A stretch of DNA of 64,000 nt. Origin: Thermasporomyces sp040195635. GTDB lineage: Bacteria; Actinomycetota; Actinomycetes; Propionibacteriales; Actinopolymorphaceae. Below the pieces are notes generated by a model, which was not told the DNA's origin, searched no databases, and saw only the letters and a program-made list of their open reading frames with translations. Position 1 is the stretch's first letter; each line of letters starts with the position of its first letter. Positions 54,141-62,679 of the stretch are shown piece by piece. The translations under genes were made by a program, and so were the position numbers. The DNA lies in NCBI RefSeq assembly GCF_040195635.1, contig NZ_JBEFTX010000015.1:62001-126000 (forward strand). The letters are read 5' to 3'.

Positions 54141-54325
54141 GGCGTGGGCCAAAGCCTGCGCCCTAGCCCTGCTCGACCAAACGCGGCGGGATCCTCGACG
54201 CACTCTGAACCCAACAGCACATCGGGTTCTGGAACTTTCGGCCGCATTGGGTCGTACGCAATCAATTCACAAGGGCGGTCCGTGTTTATAGTCTGCGCTT
54301 CTGTAGCCACGATGAAGGGGGAAGG

Positions 54326-56044
54326 ATGACACATCCGCATCGTTCGATATTCACAGGTCCGGACTTTCCGAGTCGGAGATCCTTTCTCGCAATGATGGGG
54401 GCGGCGCCGATGCTGGCCGCCACGGCAGTGGACGTGGTCGCATCCGCCGCCACTGCTGGTGATGTCGTGGTCGACCTGTCGGCGGAGCGGCAGACGATTC
54501 GAGGTTTCGGGGGCATCAACCATCCGGTCTGGATCGACGATCTGACGCCTTCCCAGCGGGAGACCGCGTTCGGGAACGGCTTCAATCAGTTGGGATTCTC
54601 CGTCCTGCGCATCTTCATCAGCGAGAACAGGACGGACTGGAGCCGTGGAGTGGAGACGGCCAGACGCGCGATCGAGCACGGTGCAATCGTTTTCGCCTCG
54701 CCGTGGAATCCCCCCACCGATATGGTCGAGACCGTCCCCGTGACCAGAAAGCAGGGCAACGGCACCACGTACGAAGCGGAGACGGAAACCACGTTGGCCG
54801 ATGCCGTCGTCGCCACCTCCGCGGAAGGCTTCACCGGGAGCGGATTCGTCGAGTTCCACGCGGCCACGGGGGCGAGCCTGCAGTGGAACGGCGTCATCAT
54901 CGGCAGCACCGGGAGGAAGAACCTCGAGTTCCGCTACTCCCTGGAGTCGGGCACGCGACACCTGGACGTCTACGTCGACGGGGCGAAGGTGGAAAGCGAC
55001 GTCGCGTTCGAATCCACGGGCAGCTGGTCGACCTGGGCCAGGAAGTCGATCCAGGTGCCCATGACGGCCGGCACGGCCACCGTGAAGGTGGTCACCACGG
55101 GTACCGGAGGACCCAACATCGACAGTCTGAATGCCGCCGGGCTCATCGAGGACCCTGACGGGCGGCGGCTTCGACACGATAGGTACGACGCCTACGCGGG
55201 GCATCTGAACGACTTCAACGCGTTCATGCGAAGTCAGGGGGTGGACCTCTACGCCCTGTCGATCCAGAACGAGCCGGACTTCGCCCACGACTGGACGTGG
55301 TGGAGTAACGAGGAGATCCTCCGGTTCATGAAGGAGAACGCGGGATCCATCGACACCAGGGTGATCGCACCGGAGTCCTTCCAGTACGTGAAGGATGTCT
55401 CCGACCCGATCCTGAACGACCCGGAAGCCCTCGCCAACCTGGACATCCTCGGGGCACACCTCTACGGCACCAAGGTCGCGGATTTCCCGTACCCACTGTT
55501 CAAGCAGAAGGGATCCGGCGAGGAACTCTGGATGACCGAGGTCTACCACCCCAACAGCTCCAGCTCGGCCGACCTCTGGCCCGAGGCGCTCGACGTGGCC
55601 CAGCACATCCACCACGCCATGGTGGACGCGGAGTTCCAGACGTACGTGTGGTGGTACATCCGCAGGTTCTACGGCCCGATCAAGGACGACGGCACGATCA
55701 GCAAGCGCGGCTACAACATGGCGCACTTCTCGAAGTTCGTCCGACCCGGCTACGTGCGGCTCGACGCCACCGCCACCCCCCAGCCCGAGGTGTTCACCTC
55801 CGCGTACACCGGCGATCGAGGCAAGGTCGTAGTCGTCGCGGTCAACAAGAAGACCTCATCTGTGAGTCAGACCTTCACCCTTCAGAACGCCCCCGCGTCC
55901 CGGGTCTCGTCCTGGCTGACCGACGAGAGCCGGAACCTCCGACCCCAAGCCGCCATCGACGCTCCGGACGGCACCTTCACCGCCGACCTACCCGCCCAGA
56001 GCGTGACCACGTTCGTCGCCGTACCCCTCCGACCGGCTCACTGA
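54326..56044 (+). CDS. GH30_8 glucuronoxylanase with a CBM inserted in the barrel
   Basis: A 572-residue secreted enzyme. A Tat signal (SRRSFLAMMGAAPMLAATA) precedes an (alpha/beta)8 barrel. Motifs match GH30 subfamily 8: VFASPWNPPTDMVE (~123-135), LSIQNEPDFAH with the acid/base Glu (~316) and LWMTEVYHP with the nucleophile Glu (~405), then RRFYGPIKDDGTISKRGYNM and the side beta-domain to the end. Residues ~147-273 are an inserted CBM6/CBM35-like beta-sandwich (YEAETETT, LDVYVDGAKVESD, PNIDSLNAAG), placed in the beta-alpha loop where normal members have ~10 residues. It cuts MeGlcA-substituted xylan outside the cell. Confidence 0.85.
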   Translation: MTHPHRSIFTGPDFPSRRSFLAMMGAAPMLAATAVDVVASAATAGDVVVDLSAERQTIRGFGGINHPVWIDDLTPSQRETAFGNGFNQLGFSVLRIFISENRTDWSRGVETARRAIEHGAIVFASPWNPPTDMVETVPVTRKQGNGTTYEAETETTLADAVVATSAEGFTGSGFVEFHAATGASLQWNGVIIGSTGRKNLEFRYSLESGTRHLDVYVDGAKVESDVAFESTGSWSTWARKSIQVPMTAGTATVKVVTTGTGGPNIDSLNAAGLIEDPDGRRLRHDRYDAYAGHLNDFNAFMRSQGVDLYALSIQNEPDFAHDWTWWSNEEILRFMKENAGSIDTRVIAPESFQYVKDVSDPILNDPEALANLDILGAHLYGTKVADFPYPLFKQKGSGEELWMTEVYHPNSSSSADLWPEALDVAQHIHHAMVDAEFQTYVWWYIRRFYGPIKDDGTISKRGYNMAHFSKFVRPGYVRLDATATPQPEVFTSAYTGDRGKVVVVAVNKKTSSVSQTFTLQNAPASRVSSWLTDESRNLRPQAAIDAPDGTFTADLPAQSVTTFVAVPLRPAH

Positions 56045-56049
56045 TTTGC

Positions 56050-57294
56050 GATGGTGAGAAACCTGTGGCGTACGGGCGCATTCGCGGACGGTCCCCGGGA
56101 GTGCGGCCGACTGACTCGAGCCCTCCGCCTTCCCGAAGATGGGGCCGAAGCGACAAGTTGCTGAGAGTGGTACCCGCGCTCTGCGGTCCGCGTGCTCGGA
56201 GCCGGCCTGCGGGCCACCGGGCCGGGCAGCGTCGCGATCACATCCAGCAGCCGACTCAGATCGCCGTGATGCAACCCGATCGTCGGTTCGTCCAGGACAT
56301 GCAGCAGATCCTCCGGGCGTCCCGACTGCACGACCGCGAGCCGGGTACGTTGCGCCTCACCGCGCGAAAGGGTCGGCATCGACCGGTCGAGCGTGAGATG
56401 GCCAAGACCCAACTGCTCCAGTAGCCCCAGCCGACGTAACAACTCCTCCCGAATCCGGCGAGCACGCGTCCCGACCGGGAGCCGCTCCACGAAATCGAGA
56501 ACCTCCATCACCGATCGGCCCAGCAACCGCTGGAGCGTGACGCCGGCGATCCGGTGCGAGGAGGTGTCGGTCTCGCCACGGAAGGCCGCCGAGCAAGATC
56601 TCAGCTCTGCCCAGCCCGTCGGCCCGCTCCAACCCCGCCCGGACCTCGGCCGCCGACATGCCAGCCCGCAAGGTACCCACGCGAACAACGACGTCATGCG
56701 GTAATGCTGGGTCGAGGCGAGGGACACGACTCCTCGGCGTCGCCGCCCAGCGGCGGCCGTCGACCATCACCTGAGCGAACTTGCCGCGGACACCCGCGAG
56801 TGGACGGGTCGTGACTGCCTGACAGGTGGCGGACGATCGCGACCTCGACCTCATCCTGGCCCGGCCAGCAGATCCAGTGCCGTGGTGAGCCGTTCCTCGC
56901 TGGAGAGTGCTCGGACCGGCACGTGACACCGGGGACATTCGACCTCGGCAAACCGTGAGTACAGAATCCGCAGGAACGGATGCAACCCGACCGAACTGGC
57001 AACCGTCGAGGCCGGGTTCCGGTTGAGCACATTCTGGGCAACTGCGACCGCCGGCCCCAGCCCATCGATCCAACGGACCTGAGCAGCCGGCACCCGTGTC
57101 CGGGTCCCACCCAGGGCCAACGCCTCGACAAACCGTCGGTGCGCCTTGTGCTCAGCGGCGCCCTGCACCCGAAGAGTCCGATCCGGCTGGCGCCGCTTCG
57201 TTCCACGGGAGCGCTGGACTGCTCTGTCTGCGAGGACGTGGCGGTCCACCACGCCAGCCTTGCCGGCCGCTGGTCGGCTGCGTCGCCGGGCCAC
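56050..57294 (-). pseudogene. UvrA-like ABC ATPase, decayed
   Basis: In several frames, the UvrA pattern runs in order: IDGLGPAVAVAQNVLNRNP, then VGLHPFLRILYSRFAEVECP with CPRC, then (another frame) FVERLPVGTRARRI, MPTLSRGEAQRTRLAVVQSG (signature) and LHVLDEPTIGLHHGD (Walker B). The Walker A motif of one domain and stretches between are missing; frames change at least twice. It resembles the short actinobacterial UvrA-like family associated with drug tolerance, but it is not functional. Confidence 0.7.
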
Positions 57295-57299
57295 GGGGT

Positions 57300-58421
57300 T
57301 CAGTTCCGCACTGCGGCGATCGCCTGTGCCGCCACACGTTCGGCATGCTCATGGCTCTTCGGCTGCATCCATCCCTCGTCCATGGCCGGGACGCGACCGT
57401 CGTTGACGGTCATCCGGAAGCCGAGACATTCCAGCCAGAGCGCCCGCATGTTGAGGATCGCGGGGAGCCGGTGGCGTTCGTCATCGCTGAGTCGGACGTG
57501 CTTGGAGTAGCCATGCATGACCGCGGCAATATTCTCGGCGGCGTTGTGTTCGGCTGCGGTGCGCAGAAGCCAGGCCAGTGCGGGCAGGCGGGGGCCGCGC
57601 CCGGATCCTGCCCAGCCAACGATCGAGAGGTTGCCGGGTGTGCCGACGGCGGCCCAGGGATGATAGTTGCCGTGGGTCAGCGCCTCAGGCAGGCCTTCGG
57701 CGTCGTCGGCGTTCTCGACCTGAAGGCGCAGCCACTCGAACTTCTCCCGAGCCGCGGCGTTCACCTCGTTCTCGACGCTGACCAGGAAGCTCATCGCAGC
57801 CGCCAGATCCTCTTTCGGCCGCCCCACATGGAAGCCGCCGTCGGTCTCTTCGGCACCGCCATCCCTGGCGACAGCGCCACCAGCCGCGGGAAGCGTGTGC
57901 AGCCGACCCAAAAGATCACCAAGTTCATGCCAGACGGCGGGGGAGCCGGCGCTCGGGCGTCCGCCGTCGATGAACGTGGTGACGATGATCCCCTTGCCGT
58001 CAAGCACGGTTACGGGATCATCGCGGGCGATCCGTTCGGCCGGGAAGTCGTGCGCGGCAAGGAACTGCAGGATCTCGGCGTCACCTTGTACGCGGCTGAC
58101 CCGGTCGGCTGATGAGGAGAAGATCCGGGCTATCCACTGCTGACCGTCGACGTGCTTGACGACCAGAGTCGAGGGATAGTGACCAGGCCAGGAGCCGTCT
58201 GGACGCGTAGCCGGATCGTCATCGATCGGCAGGATCGAGTTGATCTCGATCCCGTACTGCTGTTCAAGATGGGCCTTCAGCGGCACCTCTTCGAACGGGC
58301 GGGAATGGATGAACTCTTGCCGATTCGCCAATTCCAGATCGGCCCGTGCCTGGGTGTACCGCTGCCCGGTTGCGCGGGCTCGCTCCCGTGCCGCGCGCTT
58401 GAAACTGCCCTGCTTGGTCAT
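57300..58421 (-). CDS. Phosphotransferase-fold protein, probable pseudokinase
   Basis: A 373-residue APH-type protein. ATG 58421 has GAGGAGG upstream. An unusual basic helical N-terminus (GSFKRAARERARATGQRYTQ) precedes the kinase fold, with STLVVKHVDGQQWIARIF and VTTFIDGG. The catalytic loop reads HGNYHPWA (Asp replaced by Asn) and the metal loop reads IVGWAGSGRGPR (expected VxDW; Asp replaced by Gly). Both catalytic Asp residues are missing, so it is likely a non-catalytic member. The gene is otherwise intact. It abuts the UvrA remnant. Confidence 0.65.
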   Translation of the reverse strand: MTKQGSFKRAARERARATGQRYTQARADLELANRQEFIHSRPFEEVPLKAHLEQQYGIEINSILPIDDDPATRPDGSWPGHYPSTLVVKHVDGQQWIARIFSSSADRVSRVQGDAEILQFLAAHDFPAERIARDDPVTVLDGKGIIVTTFIDGGRPSAGSPAVWHELGDLLGRLHTLPAAGGAVARDGGAEETDGGFHVGRPKEDLAAAMSFLVSVENEVNAAAREKFEWLRLQVENADDAEGLPEALTHGNYHPWAAVGTPGNLSIVGWAGSGRGPRLPALAWLLRTAAEHNAAENIAAVMHGYSKHVRLSDDERHRLPAILNMRALWLECLGFRMTVNDGRVPAMDEGWMQPKSHEHAERVAAQAIAAVRN

Positions 58422-58897
58422 GACAAGCCTCCTCGACGTGTCGTCGTTCCCCAGCAACGTGACACTCGAACAGGCCTGAACCGGCAACGACCGTGAGGGC
58501 AGATTCCCCTTCGCCATCCCGAGGTACCGGCTGGGGCAAGTCCTCGCAGGCTCGGCGTCGGGTCAACGCCACGGCAAATCCTGATAGAGACCACACCGCG
58601 GTGTCAACCATTACCCGCACGAACGCCGACCTGCGCACCTCCCCCAATCGGTGCCCGGTCAGGCGACCCTGACGCGTGATCGCCGGGCACCAAACACCAC
58701 TTGGAGGCGTCCGATTGTGGATCCCTTGCGGACACCCGCATGGTCGCCGTCGTGCTCCCCATGGTGTCGACGGTTGACCTTCCCCTACCGGACGTGCTTC
58801 GGGTGGTGTCTCCTGCGATAAATGGCGCGTCTTCGCGCAGGATCGAGCCGCAGAGGGCCCAGAAACAATGGAGCGGTGTGACGTAGCGAACGTCCGG
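58422..58897. other. Intergenic region with palindrome copy
   Basis: About 475 bp without a family-like frame. It contains the palindrome copy at 58709-58734. Confidence 0.45.
58709..58734. repeat. Dispersed extragenic palindrome, copy 6
   Basis: CGTCCG ... TGGATCCC ... CGGACA, 26 bp, in the gap between two minus-strand phosphotransferase genes. Confidence 0.5.
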
Positions 58898-59791
58898 TCA
58901 GGATGCTCCCAGCTCGGCGAGCGCGTGGTGTAGGAAGACGGTCGCGCGGTCTGTGAACTGCTCCGGATTGACGATGACTCCTTGCTGTCGGTAGCCCCTG
59001 AGCACCCGTGTCATTTTGCGGAGGGCGTCGAGCCCCAAGATGAGGTCGAAGACTGGGAGGTCGGCCGGTTCCGCACCAGCGATGGCGGCGTAGTGGTGGG
59101 TCAGCCGGTCGGCGGCGGCGGGCCCGAGGAGGAGGGCCATGTCCACCCGAGAAGTGGCGAGCTCGCACGAGGCCGGGCCGAGCCGGGACTCGCACCAGTC
59201 CGCGATGCCGGTGAGCTGGCCACGGGACCACAGGGTGTTGCCGGGGTGGAAGTCGCCGTGGATCAGGACCGGCTGCCAGGACACGCCGGGCAGGTGGCGC
59301 TGGATCGCCGCGACGGTACGGCCGGTCAACGGGCTCGGCTGCCGTAGCTTGGGCGGCCGCCAGGTCCGGACCCACGACGGGCGCAGGAGCGGGCCCTCCG
59401 CGCCGGTGGTGTCGGTGGCGTGGATGGCGACGAGTGCGTACGCGAGTTGCTGGAGCCACCCGTCGACGTCTTGGGGACGGAGGTTCAGGTACCCAGGGAG
59501 GCGGGTCATGGCAAGTGCCGGCATGTCGAGCCAGCGGCCCTCGGTGTCGAGGGCGAGCGGCCGCGGCACCGGAGCGTCGATCCGCTGCGCGAAGCGAAGC
59601 CGCTCCCACTCGAACCGAACTGCATTGTGACGCCGACGCCGGAACCGCTTGACGACGACTGACCCGTCGGTGGTCTCGATCGCGAAGGTTTCGGCGGCCA
59701 TGCCACCACCGATGCGGCAGACCCCGCGTACCGAGGCACCAGGCACGGTCTCGGCGACCACCGCCGCCCACCCGGGGTGATCGCTGGCCAT
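58898..59791 (-). CDS. Aminoglycoside phosphotransferase-family protein
   Basis: A 297-residue kinase-fold protein from ATG 59791 (MASDHPGWAAVV). Motifs: VCRIGGGMAAETFAIETTDG, VVVKRF with the ATP-contacting Lys, IHGDFHPGN (complete catalytic loop) and GIADWCESRLGPASCEL. All catalytic residues are present, so it is probably active on an unknown alcohol or amine. A longer start at 59908 is possible but adds non-family residues. Confidence 0.75.
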   Translation of the reverse strand: MASDHPGWAAVVAETVPGASVRGVCRIGGGMAAETFAIETTDGSVVVKRFRRRRHNAVRFEWERLRFAQRIDAPVPRPLALDTEGRWLDMPALAMTRLPGYLNLRPQDVDGWLQQLAYALVAIHATDTTGAEGPLLRPSWVRTWRPPKLRQPSPLTGRTVAAIQRHLPGVSWQPVLIHGDFHPGNTLWSRGQLTGIADWCESRLGPASCELATSRVDMALLLGPAAADRLTHHYAAIAGAEPADLPVFDLILGLDALRKMTRVLRGYRQQGVIVNPEQFTDRATVFLHHALAELGAS

Positions 59792-59944
59792 CAGGTCGCG
59801 CGTCACGTGGCAAGGATGCCACCATCCGCCGGCAGTCAGGAGGTACGCGTGGCCCGAAGGTACAGCGATAGTTCGGCGGTGGTCGCCAAGGGCTGCCGTG
59901 GCATCCATGGCCGTCAGCCGTTACGGCGCGGCCGGGCGCAGGGC

Positions 59945-60855
59945 CTATGAAAGCTGCTTCTCTGCGGCGCGGAGATCTCGCTCGATGCGGTCGGGTCTGT
60001 GTGGGAAGTTTTCGATCGATCCGTGCAGGCCGTGAACCGCCCTGTGCGCAAGGTAGGTTCGTAGCAATGCCGGTTCGATCATGGTGGCGAGCACCTCCTC
60101 GAGCCGATCGGACGCCGCGTGGTGTCCCTCGTGCCAACGCCCATCGCCGGCGAGGTAGCCGCGCATCCCGAGTAGCGCGTAACGTCGGTCGCCGCGATCT
60201 GCTCCGAAGTTCCAGTCCACGATGCGCTGATCGCTCCTTGCTCGTCGAAGAGCAGGTTGCCCAGGGAATAGTCGGTGTGGATGAGATCCTCGCCGGTCAT
60301 GGCGTAGAGCTCACCACCATCGATCTCATAGAGCCGCTTGAGTGCGCGTCTCGTGCGGTCGCTGTACTGGCCGAGCGTCTCCTCCCATCGCTCGCCGCCA
60401 CCATCCGGCGTCGGAAAGGCGGCAGACGTCGGTATGTCGAGCCGGTCCGCAAGCAGATGTGCAAACCGCTCATTCATCTCCACCACCGCGTCAATCACAC
60501 GTGCGTCGATCCGAGTTGCGTGCCTGCCGGGAAGGCGCTCCTGAACAATGGCCACAAGGCCGTCGGAGAGCTCCACGACAAGCTCATGTCGAGCAACCGG
60601 CAGCCCAGCCGCCTTGGCAAGGTTCACCGCTTCAGCCGTCTGACGCATCCGGGCCAACGGCAGCTTGGACCTGCTGATCACACCCTCGCGGCCATCGGGC
60701 CAGCGAACGAACGCCGCACTGCTCACGCCTCCCTCTTGCTCGGCCAAGCCAACGAGCTCCAGTCCGACCCCGCAGCGCTCGTTGATCTCGACCACTGCAG
60801 CTGTGGGTGCCCAAGGATTCTCGGAGATCCTGAACTCAAGCCGATGCTCAGTCAT
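59945..60855 (-). pseudogene. Phosphotransferase with one-base frameshift
   Basis: From ATG 60855 the frame reads MTEHRLEFRISENPWAP, then SSAAFVRWPDGREGVISRS, LIHTDYSLGNLLFDEQGAIS and goes off. A one-base shift then gives IVDWNFGADRGDRRYALLG, the metal loop, and continues to a stop at 59945. A single indel between the catalytic and metal loops thus splits the gene. It may be a real mutation or a sequence error; if the latter, it is an intact phosphotransferase of ~303 residues. Confidence 0.7.
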
Positions 60856-61117
60856 GGCGGCTCCCGTCGCAGAATGGTGAGCATCCAACGGTGTACACGG
60901 ACCACTTGCAGGACGCAACCGACATTGGAAGACTTGGAGCACAGCCCCCTTTCCGATGGGGCGATTCCACGTTGCGTGGGCACACCAGCATCGGCAGCCT
61001 ATCGAGCTTCTCCTCCGCTCTCGACGCGTATATGAACTCTCTTTATCGCTCTCTGAAGAGTTGGCGGGACGGCCGCCCGTTAGAGGCTCACCTCGACGCC
61101 GTGGAAGTATCGCCTTG

Positions 61118-61348
61118 GCGCTGTGGGTGATCTTCGCGATGCACGAGCGGATACGGCCGCCGAACAAGTACCTGCGCTGGGAACTTGAACGTCACCCATT
61201 CGACAACGAACGATGGGACGCAGCACACCTGCTCGGCCGGGTCTAACGCATCCTGAGCGACGGCGATCCGGAAACCCGACGCAGTCTGTATCGCGACGTC
61301 GAGGCGACCGCCCGCGCAAACGGGCTCGGTGAAACCGTCGACAGTTAG
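61118..61348 (+). pseudogene. C-terminal remnant of an unidentified gene (nucleotidyltransferase-like)
   Basis: A coding-like frame reads RPPNKYLRWELERHPFDNER, meets a TAA at 61244, and continues in the same frame as RILSDGDPETRRSLYRDVEA to a TAG at 61348. The style is that of the helical C-terminal region of nucleotidyltransferase-type proteins, but I cannot name the family firmly. No start is visible. One stop codon in an otherwise good frame argues for decay. Confidence 0.4.
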
Positions 61349-61432
61349 GGCATCAACCTTAGGGTCATGAACCGCGACCGATAGGCAGGCAATGTGATCT
61401 GCCGCTGGATGGAGCGGATGTTCATCTGATGT

Positions 61433-61465
61433 GCGCCGGGGCGCCCGAGGACGGCGCCCCGGCGC
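61433..61465. repeat. Strong GC-rich hairpin
   Basis: GCGCCGGGGCGCC and GGCGCCCCGGCGC pair perfectly over 13 bp around a 7-nt loop (CGAGGAC). It lies ~85 bp after the stop of the remnant gene and may be a terminator. Confidence 0.5.
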
Positions 61466-61708
61466 CGCCCGCAGGGCGGCCCGGCGTTGCGCCGCGTCAG
61501 CGGCGCCTTGATCTACAAGTGGTCGGTGCGGCAACGCTGCAGACATGTGACGCCCTCGATGTCGGCGCGCCTCTACGCACGGCGTGCGGAGCGGGAACCT
61601 TACGTCGCATCCGGCGATGCAACCCGGCACTGTTCCCGTGGGAACGCATTGGGAACGATCAAGCGTAGAGAGCCGCACCAAGTCGAACACAACCGGACAC
61701 AACAGAAG

Positions 61709-61743
61709 GTGCCCTCGACCACGTTTCCGCAGGTCAAGGGCAC
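61709..61743 (+). terminator. Terminator hairpin next to the tRNA fragment
   Basis: GTGCCCTCGACC and GGTCAAGGGCAC form a 12-bp stem (one G-U-type mismatch) with an 11-nt loop, followed by ATTTTAG. In actinomycete integrative elements the integrase gene's terminator lies just inside the attachment site, as here. Confidence 0.6.
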
Positions 61744-61756
61744 ATTTTAGCTGGTG

Positions 61757-61806
61757 TGGCAGGTACTGGGTTCGAACCAGTGTAGGCGAAGCCGACGGTT
61801 TTACAG
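61757..61806 (-). tRNA. tRNA-Tyr(GTA) 3' half, probable attachment-site scar
   Basis: On the minus strand 50 nt read: anticodon loop CTGTAAA (anticodon GTA), the 3' side of the anticodon stem, a long variable arm (GGCTTCGCC), T-arm ACTGG-TTCGAAC-CCAGT with a perfect 5-bp stem, acceptor strand ACCTGCC and A73. The matching 5' half (GGCAGGT, D-arm, 5' anticodon stem) is not recognisable upstream. This is what integrases that target tRNA-Tyr leave as a duplicated 3' end. It is not a functional tRNA. Confidence 0.65.
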
Positions 61807-61985
61807 GGATACGGTCAGACCACGCCTGACCTGCACGAACGTCTCCACGACGCAGCGTCTCGGGGCGCATTCGGGACAGTGACGGGTTGGGCTGCTCGTG
61901 CGTGCGTTTGCCTGACCATTTCTGGGCAGGCGATCGGGAAGGGCAGCGCCGGTCGGCCGCCCGCTGGTGAGCGGCGCCGTTCCGG

Positions 61986-62459
61986 TCAGATGCGCTCGTA
62001 TGTGGCTCGCCAGCCTTCTGCTGGATCTGGCGGCGTGAGGACCAGGGTGTCGCCTGACACTTCGAAGACGCGGGTCAGGCGCTGCCCGATCAGGTCGCGC
62101 ACCAGTGACGACTCGACAGTCACGGCGAACGTGCCGGCGGATCGGTCGACAGAGACGGTCCCGTAGAAGGCTTCGTAGCCGTTCAACGTGTACGGCGTGT
62201 CCGGAGCGTCGGGCTCGGGGTTCATGGCCTGAACCGACATGGTGCCGGACTTGGTGAAGACGATCTGGCCGGAGTACGGCACAGGTTCGAGCTTCCCTTC
62301 GGTGCCGACCTCCAATGAGGTCATTCGCCACGCGCCAACGAGGGGAGCCGTGCCCTGAGAAGCCATGCTCTGCTGGGCGAACGATGGTGCAGAAGTCAGG
62401 AGGGCAAGCGGTAGTGCAAGTCCTAGTGCAAGCGAGGCGATCTTTGACTTTGTCGTCAC
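61986..62459 (-). CDS. Exported lipocalin-like protein
   Basis: A 157-residue protein. GTG 62459 starts a Sec signal peptide (SKIASLALGLALPLALLTSA, cleaved after SFA). The mature part reads LVGAWRMTSLEVGTEGKLE, then SGQIVFTKSGTMSVQAM and RVFEVSGDTLVLTPP, the lipocalin-like (Lipocalin_5) beta-barrel pattern. It probably binds a small hydrophobic molecule outside the cell. The longer frame upstream (to 62768) is the shadow of the divergent regulator. Confidence 0.75.
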   Translation of the reverse strand: MTTKSKIASLALGLALPLALLTSAPSFAQQSMASQGTAPLVGAWRMTSLEVGTEGKLEPVPYSGQIVFTKSGTMSVQAMNPEPDAPDTPYTLNGYEAFYGTVSVDRSAGTFAVTVESSLVRDLIGQRLTRVFEVSGDTLVLTPPDPAEGWRATYERI

Positions 62460-62679
62460 GGTCGGGTCCTTTACTTCTTCACGGTATTGAGTGATGAGGG
62501 ATAAATCCGCTTTGTCGGGTGTCGAATGGCTTGGTAGCCGGCAGCGGCGGTCGAGCGGGATCCGTCGGCGGCTCGACCGGTCACAGTCAACGCCGCGCGG
62601 AACCGATGAGGGAGTCTCTGTCGAGGGGCGTACTGATAGGGCATCCCAGCCGGCCGGGGCGCGTCGTACGGTCGGTGCT

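Larger units (their letters stand above)
61349..61985. other. Gene-free stretch with hairpins and tRNA fragment
   Basis: About 640 bp without a supported gene. It holds the 13-bp hairpin (61433-61465), an integrase-type terminator (61709-61743) and a tRNA-Tyr 3' fragment (61757-61806). This looks like one end of a lost integrative element. Confidence 0.5.

Noticed and set aside
58785..60137. A 450-codon minus-strand frame overlapping two phosphotransferase genes
   Set aside because: Arg/Pro-rich shadow; the real gene at 58898-59791 in another frame carries the full kinase motifs.
61757..61855. Full-length tRNA-Tyr gene
   Set aside because: A GCAGGT that could pair with the acceptor strand lies upstream, but no D-arm or 5' anticodon stem fits between it and the anticodon loop, so only a 3' half is annotated.
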